DNA from: CAWUKT01 sp963923035
GTDB lineage: Bacteria; Bacteroidota; Bacteroidia; J057; JADKCL01
Direction: 5' to 3'
DNA: 64,000 nt
Assembly: GCA_963923035.1 (NCBI GenBank)
Contig: CAWUKT010000006.1
Location: 62,001 to 126,000 of the forward strand
The notes beneath the pieces are model-generated. The model did not search any database and was not told where the DNA came from. It saw only the letters and a list, made by a program, of their open reading frames with translations. This document shows, one piece after another, positions 48,305 to 61,429 of the stretch. The position numbers and the translations under genes are program-made. Each line of letters opens with the position of its first letter. The first letter of the stretch is position 1.

Positions 48305-49501
48305 ATGGCGAAAGAGACATTTGAACGCACAAAGCCGCACGTAAATATTGGTACTATCGGTCACGTAGACCACGGTAAGACCACGCTTACGGCGGCAATC
48401 ACTGTTGTACTTTCCAAAGGTGGTACGGCAGAAGTACGCGATTTTTCCTCCATCGATAACGCTCCCGAGGAAAAAGAGCGCGGTATTACCATTAATACCT
48501 CCCACGTAGAGTATGAGACGGAAAACCGTCACTACGCTCACGTAGATTGCCCCGGTCACGCCGACTACGTGAAGAACATGATTACGGGTGCTGCTCAAAT
48601 GGACGGCGCCATCCTGGTAGTTGCTGCTACGGACGGCCCGATGCCTCAAACCCGTGAGCACATCCTCCTGGCTCGTCAGGTAGGTGTTCCCGCCATCGTA
48701 GTCTTCATGAACAAGGTTGACTTGGTTGACGACGAAGAACTGCTTGACCTCGTCGAAATGGAAATTCAGGAACTCCTTGATTCCTATGACTTCCCCGGTG
48801 ACGACACCCCGATCATCCGCGGTTCTGCCCTCGGTGGTCTGAACGGTGAGCCTGAGTGGGAAGCCAAGATTCACGAGCTGATGGCCTCTGTTGACTCCTT
48901 CGTTCCGGAGCCCGAGCGTGACATCGACAAGCCGTTCCTGATGCCGGTGGAAGATGTATTCTCCATCACCGGTCGTGGTACTGTTGCTACCGGTCGTATC
49001 GAGCGTGGTGTTATCAACTCCGGCGAAGGTGTTGAAATCATCGGTCTCCGTCCTGCTGACGAAAAGCCGATGACCTCTACCATCACGGGTGTTGAGATGT
49101 TCCGTAAGATTCTCGACCGTGGTGAAGCTGGCGACAACGTTGGTCTGCTTCTCCGTGGTATCGACAAGGCTGAGATCAAGCGCGGTATGGTAATCTGTAA
49201 GCCGCAGTCCGTTACTCCTCACACCAAGTTCAAGGCTGAGGTTTACGTTCTGGGCAAAGACGAAGGTGGTCGTCACACTCCCTTCTTCTCCAACTACCGT
49301 CCCCAGTTCTACTTCCGTACCACTGACGTTACCGGTGTAGTAACCCTCGGTAATGGCGTAGACATGGTAATGCCTGGTGACAACGTCACCATCGAAGTTG
49401 AACTCATCTACCCGATCGCAATGGAAAAAGGTCTCCGCTTCGCTATCCGCGAAGGTGGCCGTACCGTTGGTGCTGGTCAGGTGACTGAGATCATCGAATA
49501 A
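48305..49501 (+). CDS. tuf: Elongation factor Tu
   Basis: A 398-residue GTPase that delivers aminoacyl-tRNA to the ribosome. G1 P-loop GHVDHGKT (19-26), switch II DCPGHADY, G4 NKVD, then domains 2 and 3 with the usual GRGTVATGRIERG and RPQFYFRTTDVTG blocks. Codon use differs from neighbours (many GGT, GTT, CGT codons), as expected for a very highly expressed gene. The ATG at 48305 follows trnT by 35 nt; cotranscribed with the tRNAs. Confidence 0.99.
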   Translation: MAKETFERTKPHVNIGTIGHVDHGKTTLTAAITVVLSKGGTAEVRDFSSIDNAPEEKERGITINTSHVEYETENRHYAHVDCPGHADYVKNMITGAAQMDGAILVVAATDGPMPQTREHILLARQVGVPAIVVFMNKVDLVDDEELLDLVEMEIQELLDSYDFPGDDTPIIRGSALGGLNGEPEWEAKIHELMASVDSFVPEPERDIDKPFLMPVEDVFSITGRGTVATGRIERGVINSGEGVEIIGLRPADEKPMTSTITGVEMFRKILDRGEAGDNVGLLLRGIDKAEIKRGMVICKPQSVTPHTKFKAEVYVLGKDEGGRHTPFFSNYRPQFYFRTTDVTGVVTLGNGVDMVMPGDNVTIEVELIYPIAMEKGLRFAIREGGRTVGAGQVTEIIE

Positions 49502-49518
49502 GAATTCAATTATAAGTC

Positions 49519-49549
49519 AACCCGGCTCTTCCGGCCGGGTTGATTTTTT
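49519..49549 (+). terminator. Intrinsic terminator or attenuator between tuf and trnW
   Basis: AACCCGGC (49519-49526) pairs with GCCGGGTT (49534-49541), then GATTTTTTG. It sits inside the tuf-rpoC gene order, so it should lower, not end, downstream transcription unless trnW has its own promoter. Confidence 0.75.
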
Positions 49550-49555
49550 GTATTT

Positions 49556-49628
49556 ACGGGAGTAGCTCAATTGGTAGAGCGACGGTCTCCAAAACCGTAG
49601 GCTGCGGGTTCGATTCCTGCCTCCCGTG
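49556..49628 (+). tRNA. trnW: tRNA-Trp(CCA)
   Basis: Acceptor ACGGGAG/CTCCCGT, D-loop AGCTCAATTGGTAGAGC, anticodon loop CTCCAAA (CCA), T-loop TTCGATT. The 3' CCA tail is not encoded. It lies 14 nt before secE, the usual Bacteroidota arrangement. Confidence 0.95.
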
Positions 49629-49641
49629 CAAAGTTAAAGTT

Positions 49642-49836
49642 ATGAGCAAGTTAAAGGCGTGGTTCGCGACATACACAGACGAGTTGTTGTACAAAGTGCA
49701 ATGGCCCTCTGTGCCGGATTTGCAAAGCAGTACCATTACTGTATTGGTAGCTTCCCTGCTGATTGCATTGGCGATCTTCATTATGGATTTCGCTTCGAGC
49801 AACGTCCTTTCACTCCTTTACGGAATCGGTAGTTAA
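49642..49836 (+). CDS. secE: Preprotein translocase subunit SecE
   Basis: A 64-residue single-span subunit of the SecYEG channel: an amphipathic N-terminus with ELLYKVQWPSVPDLQSST (14-31, the SecE signature around KV.WP) and one membrane helix (about 32-50). The start at 49642 (MSKLKAWFATY) follows trnW by 13 nt. Single-helix SecE is normal outside the Enterobacteria. Confidence 0.93.
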   Translation: MSKLKAWFATYTDELLYKVQWPSVPDLQSSTITVLVASLLIALAIFIMDFASSNVLSLLYGIGS

Positions 49837-49854
49837 TTAAGAATCGGTGTAGCG

Positions 49855-50397
49855 ATGGGAAAGCAATGGTATGTTGTCCGGTCTATTTCTGGACAAGAAA
49901 AAAAAGTAAAAATCTACATCGAGTCTGAAATCGAACGACTGAAACTGGAGGAGTATATTACCCAGGTATTGATTCCTACTGAGAAAGTGTTCGAAATTCG
50001 GAACGGTAAGAAGAAAATTCGGGAGAGAAGTTTCCTTCCCGGATATATTCTTATGGAGGCTGAGTTAGGTGGTGAGATTATCCAGGCGATCCGGGATGTT
50101 CCCGGAGTAATTGGTTTTCTCGGTACCGAGCGCGGCCAAAAACCTGTTCCGCTTCGTCCCGCAGAAGTGAACAAGATTTTGGGTAAAGTCGACGAGATGA
50201 ACGAATTGGGAGAAGTTCCCGAAGATCCGTTCCACGTCGGCGAACCGGTAAAAGTAATGGCTGGACCTTTCAATGGCTTTAGTGGAACCGTAGAGGAAAT
50301 CTACGAGGACAAGAAAAAACTCAAAGTCATGGTGAAGATCTTTGGCCGGAACACGCCGGTTGAACTTAATTATTTTCAGGTAGAGAAGGAATTCTGA
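49855..50397 (+). CDS. nusG: Transcription termination/antitermination factor NusG
   Basis: A 180-residue RNA polymerase elongation factor. The NGN domain (about 1-115) begins KQWYVVRSISGQEKKVK and contains RSFLPGYILMEAEL and VPGVIGFLG. The KOW domain (about 125-180) has GEPVKVMAGPFNGFSGTVEEI. It links RNA polymerase to ribosomes or Rho. It sits in the standard secE-nusG-rplK order. Confidence 0.97.
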   Translation: MGKQWYVVRSISGQEKKVKIYIESEIERLKLEEYITQVLIPTEKVFEIRNGKKKIRERSFLPGYILMEAELGGEIIQAIRDVPGVIGFLGTERGQKPVPLRPAEVNKILGKVDEMNELGEVPEDPFHVGEPVKVMAGPFNGFSGTVEEIYEDKKKLKVMVKIFGRNTPVELNYFQVEKEF

Positions 50398-50401
50398 TCC
50401 T

Positions 50402-50854
50402 ATGGCTAAGCAGATAGAAACCTACATCAAGCTGCAGATCAAAGGTGGTCAGGCGAATCCCTCACCTCCGGTAGGCCCCGCTCTTGGTGCGAAAGGCGTG
50501 AACATTATGGACTTCTGTAAGCAGTTCAACGCCCGGACCCAGGAAAAGATTGGCCAGGTATTGCCGGTGGTGATTACAGTCTATTCCGATAAGTCGTTTG
50601 ACTTCGTGATTAAGACCCCGCCTGCAGCTGTTCTTTTGATGAAGGCAGCGAACCTCTCGAAAGGTTCTCCTGAACCCAACCGTAACAAGGTGGGTTCTGT
50701 AAACTGGGATCAGGTAAAGGAAATCGCCGAAACCAAAATGCCCGACCTGAATGCCTTTACCGTTGAAAGCGCTATGCGCATGGTAGCAGGCACGGCTCGG
50801 AGCATGGGTATTACCGTAGAAGGAACAGCCCCCTGGGAAGGGGAGGAAAACTAA
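50402..50854 (+). CDS. rplK: 50S ribosomal protein L11
   Basis: A 150-residue protein that binds 23S rRNA at the GTPase centre. Signature LQIKGGQANPSPPVGPALGAKGVNIMDFCKQFN at the start, then the rRNA-binding C-terminal domain with KTPPAAVLL and VESAMRMVAGTARSMGI. It follows nusG by 4 nt and precedes rplA by 7 nt. Confidence 0.98.
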   Translation: MAKQIETYIKLQIKGGQANPSPPVGPALGAKGVNIMDFCKQFNARTQEKIGQVLPVVITVYSDKSFDFVIKTPPAAVLLMKAANLSKGSPEPNRNKVGSVNWDQVKEIAETKMPDLNAFTVESAMRMVAGTARSMGITVEGTAPWEGEEN

Positions 50855-50861
50855 TTGAGAT

Positions 50862-51557
50862 ATGGCAAAGATTTCAAAAAATCATACGAAAGCACTCGCG
50901 ATGGTCGACCGTACGATTTCGTACACGATCGATGATGCTGCCGAATTGCTCAAGAAGACTTCCTACACCAAGTTTGACCAGTCGGTTGAATTGCATGTAC
51001 GTTTGGGTGTAGACCCGCGTCAGGCCAACCAAATGGTGCGTGGTGTTGCGACCCTTCCTCATGGTACTGGTAAAAGCGTGCGGGTATTGGTTTTGACCAG
51101 CCCCGACAAGGAAGCCGAAGCCACTGCGGCTGGTGCTGACATGGTCGGTCTGGACGAATACATCACCAAAATCAACGGTGGATGGACCGATATCGATGTG
51201 ATCATTTGCTCTCCCAACGTGATGGGCAAAGTAGGTCGCCTCGGTCGGATTCTCGGTCCCCGTGGTTTGATGCCAAACCCCAAAAGTGGTACCGTAACCA
51301 TGGACATTGGCAAGGCAGTGCAAGAGGTGAAAGCAGGTAAAATCGACTTTAAAGTTGATAAAACTGGTATCATCCACGCTGCCATCGGCAAAGTATCCTT
51401 TACCGCAGACCAGATTGCCGACAACGCCCGGGAACTGACCCAGGTACTGAATCGCTTGAAGCCGGCTGCCGCCAAAGGCACCTACTTCAAATCGATCTTC
51501 CTGAGCAGCACCATGGGCCCTGGTATTCGCATCGATAACAATTCAGTTGGAGTGTAA
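50862..51557 (+). CDS. rplA: 50S ribosomal protein L1
   Basis: A 231-residue L1-stalk protein; in many bacteria it also represses the L11-L1 mRNA. Blocks: FDQSVELHVRLGVDPRQANQMVRG, LGRILGPRGLMPNPKSGTVT (the L1 signature) and KAVQEVKAGKIDFKVDKTGIIHAAIGKVSF. Standard length and order. Confidence 0.98.
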   Translation: MAKISKNHTKALAMVDRTISYTIDDAAELLKKTSYTKFDQSVELHVRLGVDPRQANQMVRGVATLPHGTGKSVRVLVLTSPDKEAEATAAGADMVGLDEYITKINGGWTDIDVIICSPNVMGKVGRLGRILGPRGLMPNPKSGTVTMDIGKAVQEVKAGKIDFKVDKTGIIHAAIGKVSFTADQIADNARELTQVLNRLKPAAAKGTYFKSIFLSSTMGPGIRIDNNSVGV

Positions 51558-51559
51558 TC

Positions 51560-52087
51560 ATGACGAAAGAAGAAAAAATTGCAGTAGTACAGGATTTGAG
51601 CGAGACCCTCGCTGAAACTCCTAACATCTACGTCGCTGATATGGGGGGAATGACCGTTTCTGAAGTATCTGATCTTCGTCGGCTTTGTTTTGAGGCCGGA
51701 GTGAAAGTCCAGGTCGTCAAAAACACCCTGCTGAAAAAAGCTCTTGATGATGCAGAAGGCTCTTACGATGAACTTTATTCTGCGCTGAAGCAGCAGTCCG
51801 CTGTCTTCTTTGTAGGGGAGAACGTCAACCAGCCGGCTAAAATCATCAAGAAATACCGCGGCGGCAAAAAAGAAACACCGGTCCTGAAAGCAGCCTATGT
51901 TGGCGAAGCCGTATTCCTCGGCGACGAACAACTCGAGGCACTGGTCAAACTCAAGTCCAAGAACGAGTTGATCGGAGACCTCATCGGCTTGCTTCAAAGC
52001 CCTGCCAAAAACGTTTTGGGTGCCCTTCAGTCGGGTGGTCAGACATTGGCTGGACTTATCAAAACCCTCCAGGAACGCGAGGGTTAA
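51560..52087 (+). CDS. rplJ: 50S ribosomal protein L10
   Basis: A 175-residue base of the L7/L12 stalk. N-terminal rRNA-binding domain (VADMGGMTVSEVSDLRRLCFEAGVKVQVVKNTLLKKAL) and a C-terminal helix for L7/L12 dimers (KNVLGALQSGGQTLAGLIKTLQER). The ATG is 2 nt after the rplA stop. Confidence 0.97.
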   Translation: MTKEEKIAVVQDLSETLAETPNIYVADMGGMTVSEVSDLRRLCFEAGVKVQVVKNTLLKKALDDAEGSYDELYSALKQQSAVFFVGENVNQPAKIIKKYRGGKKETPVLKAAYVGEAVFLGDEQLEALVKLKSKNELIGDLIGLLQSPAKNVLGALQSGGQTLAGLIKTLQEREG

Positions 52088-52142
52088 TAAATTGGCTGTT
52101 ACACACTTAGATAATTTATCACTCATATAACCGAGTATCAAA

Positions 52143-52526
52143 ATGGCAGATCTCAAAGAATTTGCTGAGCAGTTGGTCAACCTCACTGTTAAAGAGGTAA
52201 ACGAACTCGCAGAAATCCTTAAAGAAGAATACGGCATCGAGCCTGCAGCTGCTGCTGTGGCTGTTGCAGGTCCTGCTGGCGATGGTGGCGAAGCCGCTGC
52301 TGCTGAGCCGACCGAATTCGACGTTATCCTTAAGTCTCCTGGTGGTGCTAAGCTGAACGTAGTGAAGGCTGTTAAGTCGATCACTGGTCTTGGCCTGAAA
52401 GACGCCAAAGGAGTCGTTGATGGTGCCCCTGGCCCCGTCAAAGAAGGTATCACCAAGGAAGAAGCAGAAGCAATCGTCAAGCAGCTCGAAGAAGCTGGCG
52501 CTGAAGTAGAAATGATTGGTAAGTAG
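52143..52526 (+). CDS. rplL: 50S ribosomal protein L7/L12
   Basis: A 127-residue stalk protein that recruits translational GTPases: N-terminal dimer domain, an Ala/Gly-rich hinge (PAAAAVAVAGPAGDGGEAAAAEP), and the conserved C-terminal domain (EFDVILKSPGGAKLNVVKAVK, GLGLKDAKGVVDGAP). The codon bias of a highly expressed gene is evident. Confidence 0.98.
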   Translation: MADLKEFAEQLVNLTVKEVNELAEILKEEYGIEPAAAAVAVAGPAGDGGEAAAAEPTEFDVILKSPGGAKLNVVKAVKSITGLGLKDAKGVVDGAPGPVKEGITKEEAEAIVKQLEEAGAEVEMIGK

Positions 52527-52565
52527 TCCCCAGCTTGATTGCTTGGGATTGCATACCCGGATAAC

Positions 52566-52599
52566 CCGGTAGACCTGGTTAAATAATCAGGTCTACCGG
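52566..52599 (+). promoter_or_regulatory. Strong hairpin between rplL and rpoB, possible attenuator or processing site
   Basis: CCGGTAGACCTG (52566-52577) pairs perfectly over 12 bp with CAGGTCTACCGG (52588-52599) around a 10-nt A/T loop. No T tract follows, so it is not a classic terminator. Its position is that of the RNase III or attenuation site that lowers rpoBC relative to rplL in other bacteria (inferred). Confidence 0.65.
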
Positions 52600-52660
52600 T
52601 GTTTGCATACACATACCTAGTGTACTTTTATTTTTTTTGGGACCCTTAATTCCTGGACTA

Positions 52661-55600
52661 TTGGCCGCCAATATTTATACCTCATCCCGGATATCATTTG
52701 CCCGCATTAAAAAAGTCATTGACTATCCGGACCTTCTGGAAGTTCAATTGAAATCCTTCAGGGAATTTATGCAGCTCGACACCCCGCCAGAGCGGCGGAA
52801 AGAAGAGGGCTTGCATAAAGTTTTTCAGGAGAATTTCCCCATCACTGACGCGCGGGAAAATTTCGTTCTTGAATTCCTGGACTATTACATTGACCCACCC
52901 AAATATTCTATCGACGAATGTAAGGACCGGGGGCTGACCTACGCTGTGCCCCTCAAGGCCAAACTTTACCTTTACTGTACCGACCCCGAAAACGATGATT
53001 TCGAACCGGTCGTACAGGAAGTTTACCTTGGCAACATCCCTTACATGTCCGGCTCGGGTACCTTCGTCATCAACGGTGCCGAGCGTGTCATCGTAAGCCA
53101 GTTGCACCGCTCTCCCGGTGTATTCTTTGGCCAATCTTTGCACGCCAACGGAACGAAGCTGTACTCCGCCCGAATCATTCCTTTCAAAGGATCCTGGATC
53201 GAATTCGCAACTGACGTCAACAACGTCATGTATGCCTATATCGACCGGAAAAAGAAATTCCCGGTGACCACGCTGCTGCGGGCCATCGGCTATTCCACGG
53301 ACAAAGACATCCTGGAAATCTTTGGTCTGGCCGAGGAAATCAAAGCCACCAAAGCCAACCTCAAGAAGTGCGTCGGACGTAAGCTCGCCGCGCGGATCTT
53401 GAAAACCTGGGACGAGGACTTCGTGGATGAAGATACCGGTGAGGTAATTACCATCACCCGGAATGAGGTATTGCTGGAGCGCGACCACATTCTTCAGAAG
53501 GAAGACATCGAAGTGGTCATGGATTCCGGAACCAAGAGCATCATTTTGGTCTCCGAGAGTTCCAATTCCGCCGAATACTCTATCATTTACAATACACTTC
53601 AGAAGGACAACTCCAACTCTGAGTCTGAAGCCGTCGACCTGATTTATCGTCAGCTTCGGAATACTGAGCCGCCGGACGAGGAAACCGCCCGTGGCATCAT
53701 CGACAAGTTGTTCTTCAGTGACAAGCGTTACGACCTCGGTGAGGTAGGCCGTTACCGCTTGAACAAGAAACTCCACAAGGATTTCGAAGAAACTTCCCAG
53801 GTACTGACCAAGGATGACATCATCAAAATCGTCCAGTACCTGATCCGTCTTCAGAACTCCAAGGCCCACGTGGACGACATCGACCACTTGAGCAACCGTC
53901 GTGTACGTACGGTAGGAGAGCAGTTGTATGCTCAGTTCGGCGTCGGTCTGGCCCGTATGGCCCGGACCATCCGCGAGCGGATGAACATCCGTGACAACGA
54001 GATTTTCACGCCCGCTGACCTGATCAACGCCCGTACCCTTTCTTCCGTCATCAACTCCTTCTTCGGCACGAACCAGCTGAGCCAGTTCATGGACCAGACG
54101 AACCCGTTGTCCGAAGTGACCCACAAGCGGCGGGTTTCTGCCCTTGGACCGGGTGGTCTTTCCCGGGAGCGGGCAGGCTTTGAGGTACGGGACGTACACT
54201 ATACCCACTACGGTCGTCTCTGTCCGATTGAGACGCCGGAAGGTCCTAACATTGGTTTGATCTCCTCCCTTTGTGTCTATGCAAAGGTGAATGATATGGG
54301 CTTCATTGAGACGCCCTACCGGATTGTAGACAGCGGCAAAGTTGATGACCGAACGGTCTACCTCTCAGCAGAAGAGGAAGACGGCATCATCATCGCCCAG
54401 TCCAACGCTCCGATCGACGACTCCGGAACCTTCGTCAATGACCAAATCCGGGCGCGGAAAATGGGTGACTTCCCATTGGTAGGCCCCGATTCGTTGACCT
54501 ACATGGACGTGGCGCCGAACCAGATTGTGTCCCTCGCCGCATCGCTCATTCCGTTCCTGGAACACGACGATGCCAACCGGGCATTGATGGGCTCGAACAT
54601 GCAGCGCCAGGCAGTGCCGCTGCTGCGTCCCGACAGTCCCATCGTCGGAACTGGTCTCGAGCAAAAGGCAGCCGTTGACTCCCGCGCGCTTCTGATCGCG
54701 GAAGGAAAAGGCGTCGTTGAGTTTGTGGATGGCAACAAAGTTGTGATCCGGTACGAGCGCACCATGGTCGATGACCTAGTCAGCTTCGATACCAACGTGA
54801 CCAGCTACTACCTGCCCAAATTCCGCCGGACCAACCAAAACTCCTGTGTCAACCTGAAGCCGATTGTGAAGCAGGGTGACAAGGTGATTGAAGGATCGGT
54901 TCTGGTAGAAGGTTATTCCACTGAAGACGGTGAATTGGCCATCGGTAAGAACCTGAAAGTGGCCTTCATGCCCTGGCAGGGATATAACTTTGAGGATGCC
55001 ATCGTAATCTCCGAGCGGGTGGTCGCGGAAGATGTCTTCACTTCGATCCACATTGATGTCTACGAACTCCAGGTTCGGGACACCAAGCGGGGCGAAGAGG
55101 AACTGACCCGTGAAATTCCGAACGTGAGTGAGGATGCCGTCAAAAACCTCGACGAGAATGGACTGATCCGCGTCGGTGCCGAAGTCAAGGAAGGCGATAT
55201 CCTGATTGGTAAAATCACCCCGAAAGGTGAGACCGATCCGACTCCGGAAGAAAAACTCCTCCGCGCCATCTTTGGTGACAAAGCTGGTGACGTGAAAGAT
55301 GCTTCTCTGCGGGTGCCCCCGTCGGTTAAGGGGGTGGTCATCGACAAGAAGCTCTTCCAAAAAGAAAAGAAAGAAGGCAAAGCCCGTCAACAGGACAAAA
55401 AGCGGCTCCAGGAACTGGAATCCAAGTACAAGTCTGACCTCGCGGACCTTGACCGTCTGATGACCGGCAAGTTGTTGCAGCTGCTGCAAAACACCAAGAG
55501 TGCCGGTGTAAAGAATAAATACGGCGAAGAAATCGTTTCTCCTGGTAAGAAGTTCACTGAAAAGACTTTGGCTCCGGTACGTTGGTTGGAAGTCATTCCG

Positions 55601-56467
55601 AGCGACTGGACCAAGGATGAAGAACTGAATACCAACATTCAGCGGTTGTTTGCCAATTACAAAAAGAAGTACAACGAGATCGAAGGCGAATTCCGCCGGG
55701 AGGAATATCAAATCCGGGTAGGAGATGAACTTCCCTCTGGTATACTGAAGCTCGCCAAGGTGTATATCGCCAAGAAGCGTAAGCTCAAGGTAGGGGACAA
55801 GATGGCAGGTCGCCACGGTAACAAAGGGGTAGTTGCCCGTATTGTACCGGCTGAAGACATGCCGTTCCTCGAAGATGGAACGCCGGTAGACATCGTCCTG
55901 AACCCGCTGGGCGTACCTTCCCGGATGAACCTGGGACAGATCTACGAGACTGTATTGGGTTGGGCAGGCCGCGTCCTCGGCGTGAAGTTTGCCACCCCGA
56001 TCTTTGACGGCGCCAAGCCGGACGACGTTGCTGGTTACCTCGAAAAGGCCGGTCTTCCCGAATGGGGCCAGACCTACCTATACGACGGCCAGAGCGGAGC
56101 CCGTTTTGACCAGAAAACCACGGTGGGCATTATCTACATGCTGAAACTCAGCCACCTTGTCGACGACAAGATGCACGCCCGTTCGATCGGACCGTACTCG
56201 CTCATTACCCAGCAGCCGCTGGGTGGTAAAGCACAGTTTGGTGGACAGCGTTTTGGGGAGATGGAAGTATGGGCACTCGAGGCATTCGGTGCCGCCCACA
56301 TCCTCCGTGAAATGCTCACGGTTAAGTCCGACGACGTGTACGGTCGGGCGAAGACCTACGAAGCAATCGTAAAAGGAGACGTTCTGCCGAAACCCGGCAT
56401 TCCGGAATCCTTCAACGTATTGCTCCACGAATTGCGTGGTTTGGCCTTGGAAGTTACTTTGAATTAA
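52661..56467 (+). CDS. rpoB: RNA polymerase beta subunit
   Basis: About 1268 residues. No ATG is near: TTG at 52661 gives LAANIYTSSRISFARIKK, which parallels other Bacteroidota starts (MATN..RVNFA); TTG at 52637 would add 8 residues. It contains the rifampicin pocket FGTNQLSQFMDQTNPLSEVTHKRRVSALGPGG with wild-type-like residues, PIETPEGPNIGLI, GYNFEDAI and the C-terminal KMAGRHGNKGV and RFGEMEVWALEAFGAAHIL blocks. It ends 22 nt before rpoC. Confidence 0.97.
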   Translation: MAANIYTSSRISFARIKKVIDYPDLLEVQLKSFREFMQLDTPPERRKEEGLHKVFQENFPITDARENFVLEFLDYYIDPPKYSIDECKDRGLTYAVPLKAKLYLYCTDPENDDFEPVVQEVYLGNIPYMSGSGTFVINGAERVIVSQLHRSPGVFFGQSLHANGTKLYSARIIPFKGSWIEFATDVNNVMYAYIDRKKKFPVTTLLRAIGYSTDKDILEIFGLAEEIKATKANLKKCVGRKLAARILKTWDEDFVDEDTGEVITITRNEVLLERDHILQKEDIEVVMDSGTKSIILVSESSNSAEYSIIYNTLQKDNSNSESEAVDLIYRQLRNTEPPDEETARGIIDKLFFSDKRYDLGEVGRYRLNKKLHKDFEETSQVLTKDDIIKIVQYLIRLQNSKAHVDDIDHLSNRRVRTVGEQLYAQFGVGLARMARTIRERMNIRDNEIFTPADLINARTLSSVINSFFGTNQLSQFMDQTNPLSEVTHKRRVSALGPGGLSRERAGFEVRDVHYTHYGRLCPIETPEGPNIGLISSLCVYAKVNDMGFIETPYRIVDSGKVDDRTVYLSAEEEDGIIIAQSNAPIDDSGTFVNDQIRARKMGDFPLVGPDSLTYMDVAPNQIVSLAASLIPFLEHDDANRALMGSNMQRQAVPLLRPDSPIVGTGLEQKAAVDSRALLIAEGKGVVEFVDGNKVVIRYERTMVDDLVSFDTNVTSYYLPKFRRTNQNSCVNLKPIVKQGDKVIEGSVLVEGYSTEDGELAIGKNLKVAFMPWQGYNFEDAIVISERVVAEDVFTSIHIDVYELQVRDTKRGEEELTREIPNVSEDAVKNLDENGLIRVGAEVKEGDILIGKITPKGETDPTPEEKLLRAIFGDKAGDVKDASLRVPPSVKGVVIDKKLFQKEKKEGKARQQDKKRLQELESKYKSDLADLDRLMTGKLLQLLQNTKSAGVKNKYGEEIVSPGKKFTEKTLAPVRWLEVIPSDWTKDEELNTNIQRLFANYKKKYNEIEGEFRREEYQIRVGDELPSGILKLAKVYIAKKRKLKVGDKMAGRHGNKGVVARIVPAEDMPFLEDGTPVDIVLNPLGVPSRMNLGQIYETVLGWAGRVLGVKFATPIFDGAKPDDVAGYLEKAGLPEWGQTYLYDGQSGARFDQKTTVGIIYMLKLSHLVDDKMHARSIGPYSLITQQPLGGKAQFGGQRFGEMEVWALEAFGAAHILREMLTVKSDDVYGRAKTYEAIVKGDVLPKPGIPESFNVLLHELRGLALEVTLN

Positions 56468-56476
56468 TCCATAAAC

Positions 56477-56483
56477 AAGGAGG
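56477..56483 (+). promoter_or_regulatory. Perfect Shine-Dalgarno before rpoC
   Basis: AAGGAGG ends 6 nt before the ATG at 56490. Such sites are rare in Bacteroidota and I saw none as strong elsewhere in this window; it fixes the rpoC start. Confidence 0.75.
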
Positions 56484-56489
56484 AACTCA

Positions 56490-60827
<4,338 letters not shown>

Positions 60828-60850
60828 TTCGATTCCATCCACGATATAGA

Positions 60851-60890
60851 AAATAGGGGCAAGCGATTGTCCCTATTTCTTTTTATTTTT
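60851..60890 (+). terminator. Terminator of the tuf-rpoC operon
   Basis: AAATAGGGGCA (60851-60861) pairs with TGTCCCTATTT (60868-60878) with one G-U, then CTTTTTATTTTT. Confidence 0.93.
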
Positions 60891-60911
60891 AGTCCAATCC
60901 ACCTTTTGCGC

Positions 60912-61421
60912 ATGTCCACTGGTAAGGAAAAAGTCCAAATCTTAAGTGCCGCCGAAGCCCGTTCGAAGATCAATCGAATGGCGTACGAAATCTACGAATC
61001 CAATTTCGGGGTCGAACAGTTGGTCCTCATTGGGGTCAATGAGCGCGGTACTTTTCTCGCTGATTTGTTGACCGAGCACCTCCGGAAGATTTCGCCGATT
61101 GAAATCCTGCGGATTCGGGGCAATCGCGTAAAGGATGGAGTTCAAATGGAAACTGCCGATGCAGCCGCGACCATTCGGGGGCGCGCTGTGGTCATTGTCG
61201 ACGATGTCTTGTACTCGGGACGCACCATGTTTCTGGCCATTGCGGCGGTGATTCCCCACCGCCCCGCCCGGGTACAGACCGCCGTTCTGATTGACCGGGG
61301 GCACCGCAATGTCCCCGTGACCCACGACTTTGTGGGAATGTTGTTGGCCACGACCCTCCAACAGCACGTTTCCGTTGAAATCGCCTCGGAAGAAACCTCC
61401 GCCATCGCCTTTGTACAGTAA
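60912..61421 (+). CDS. PyrR-like phosphoribosyltransferase family protein
   Basis: A 169-residue type I phosphoribosyltransferase fold with the PRPP loop VVIVDDVLYSGRTMFLAI (at about 108-125) and an N-terminal region (EQLVLIGVNERGTFLADLL) like PyrR/uracil phosphoribosyltransferase regulators. PyrR homologues bind UMP or PRPP and may act on pyrimidine genes. No pyr gene or attenuator is near, so a regulatory role is not shown. The start at 60912 follows CACCTTTTG, a degenerate -7 box, by 2 nt. Confidence 0.83.
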   Translation: MSTGKEKVQILSAAEARSKINRMAYEIYESNFGVEQLVLIGVNERGTFLADLLTEHLRKISPIEILRIRGNRVKDGVQMETADAAATIRGRAVVIVDDVLYSGRTMFLAIAAVIPHRPARVQTAVLIDRGHRNVPVTHDFVGMLLATTLQQHVSVEIASEETSAIAFVQ

Positions 61422-61429
61422 TCCTTTCT

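Noticed and set aside
49519..49549. End of the tuf transcription unit
   Set aside because: A hairpin with a T tract is present, but trnW-secE-nusG follow within a few nt in the conserved order and I see no separate promoter; treated as partial termination.
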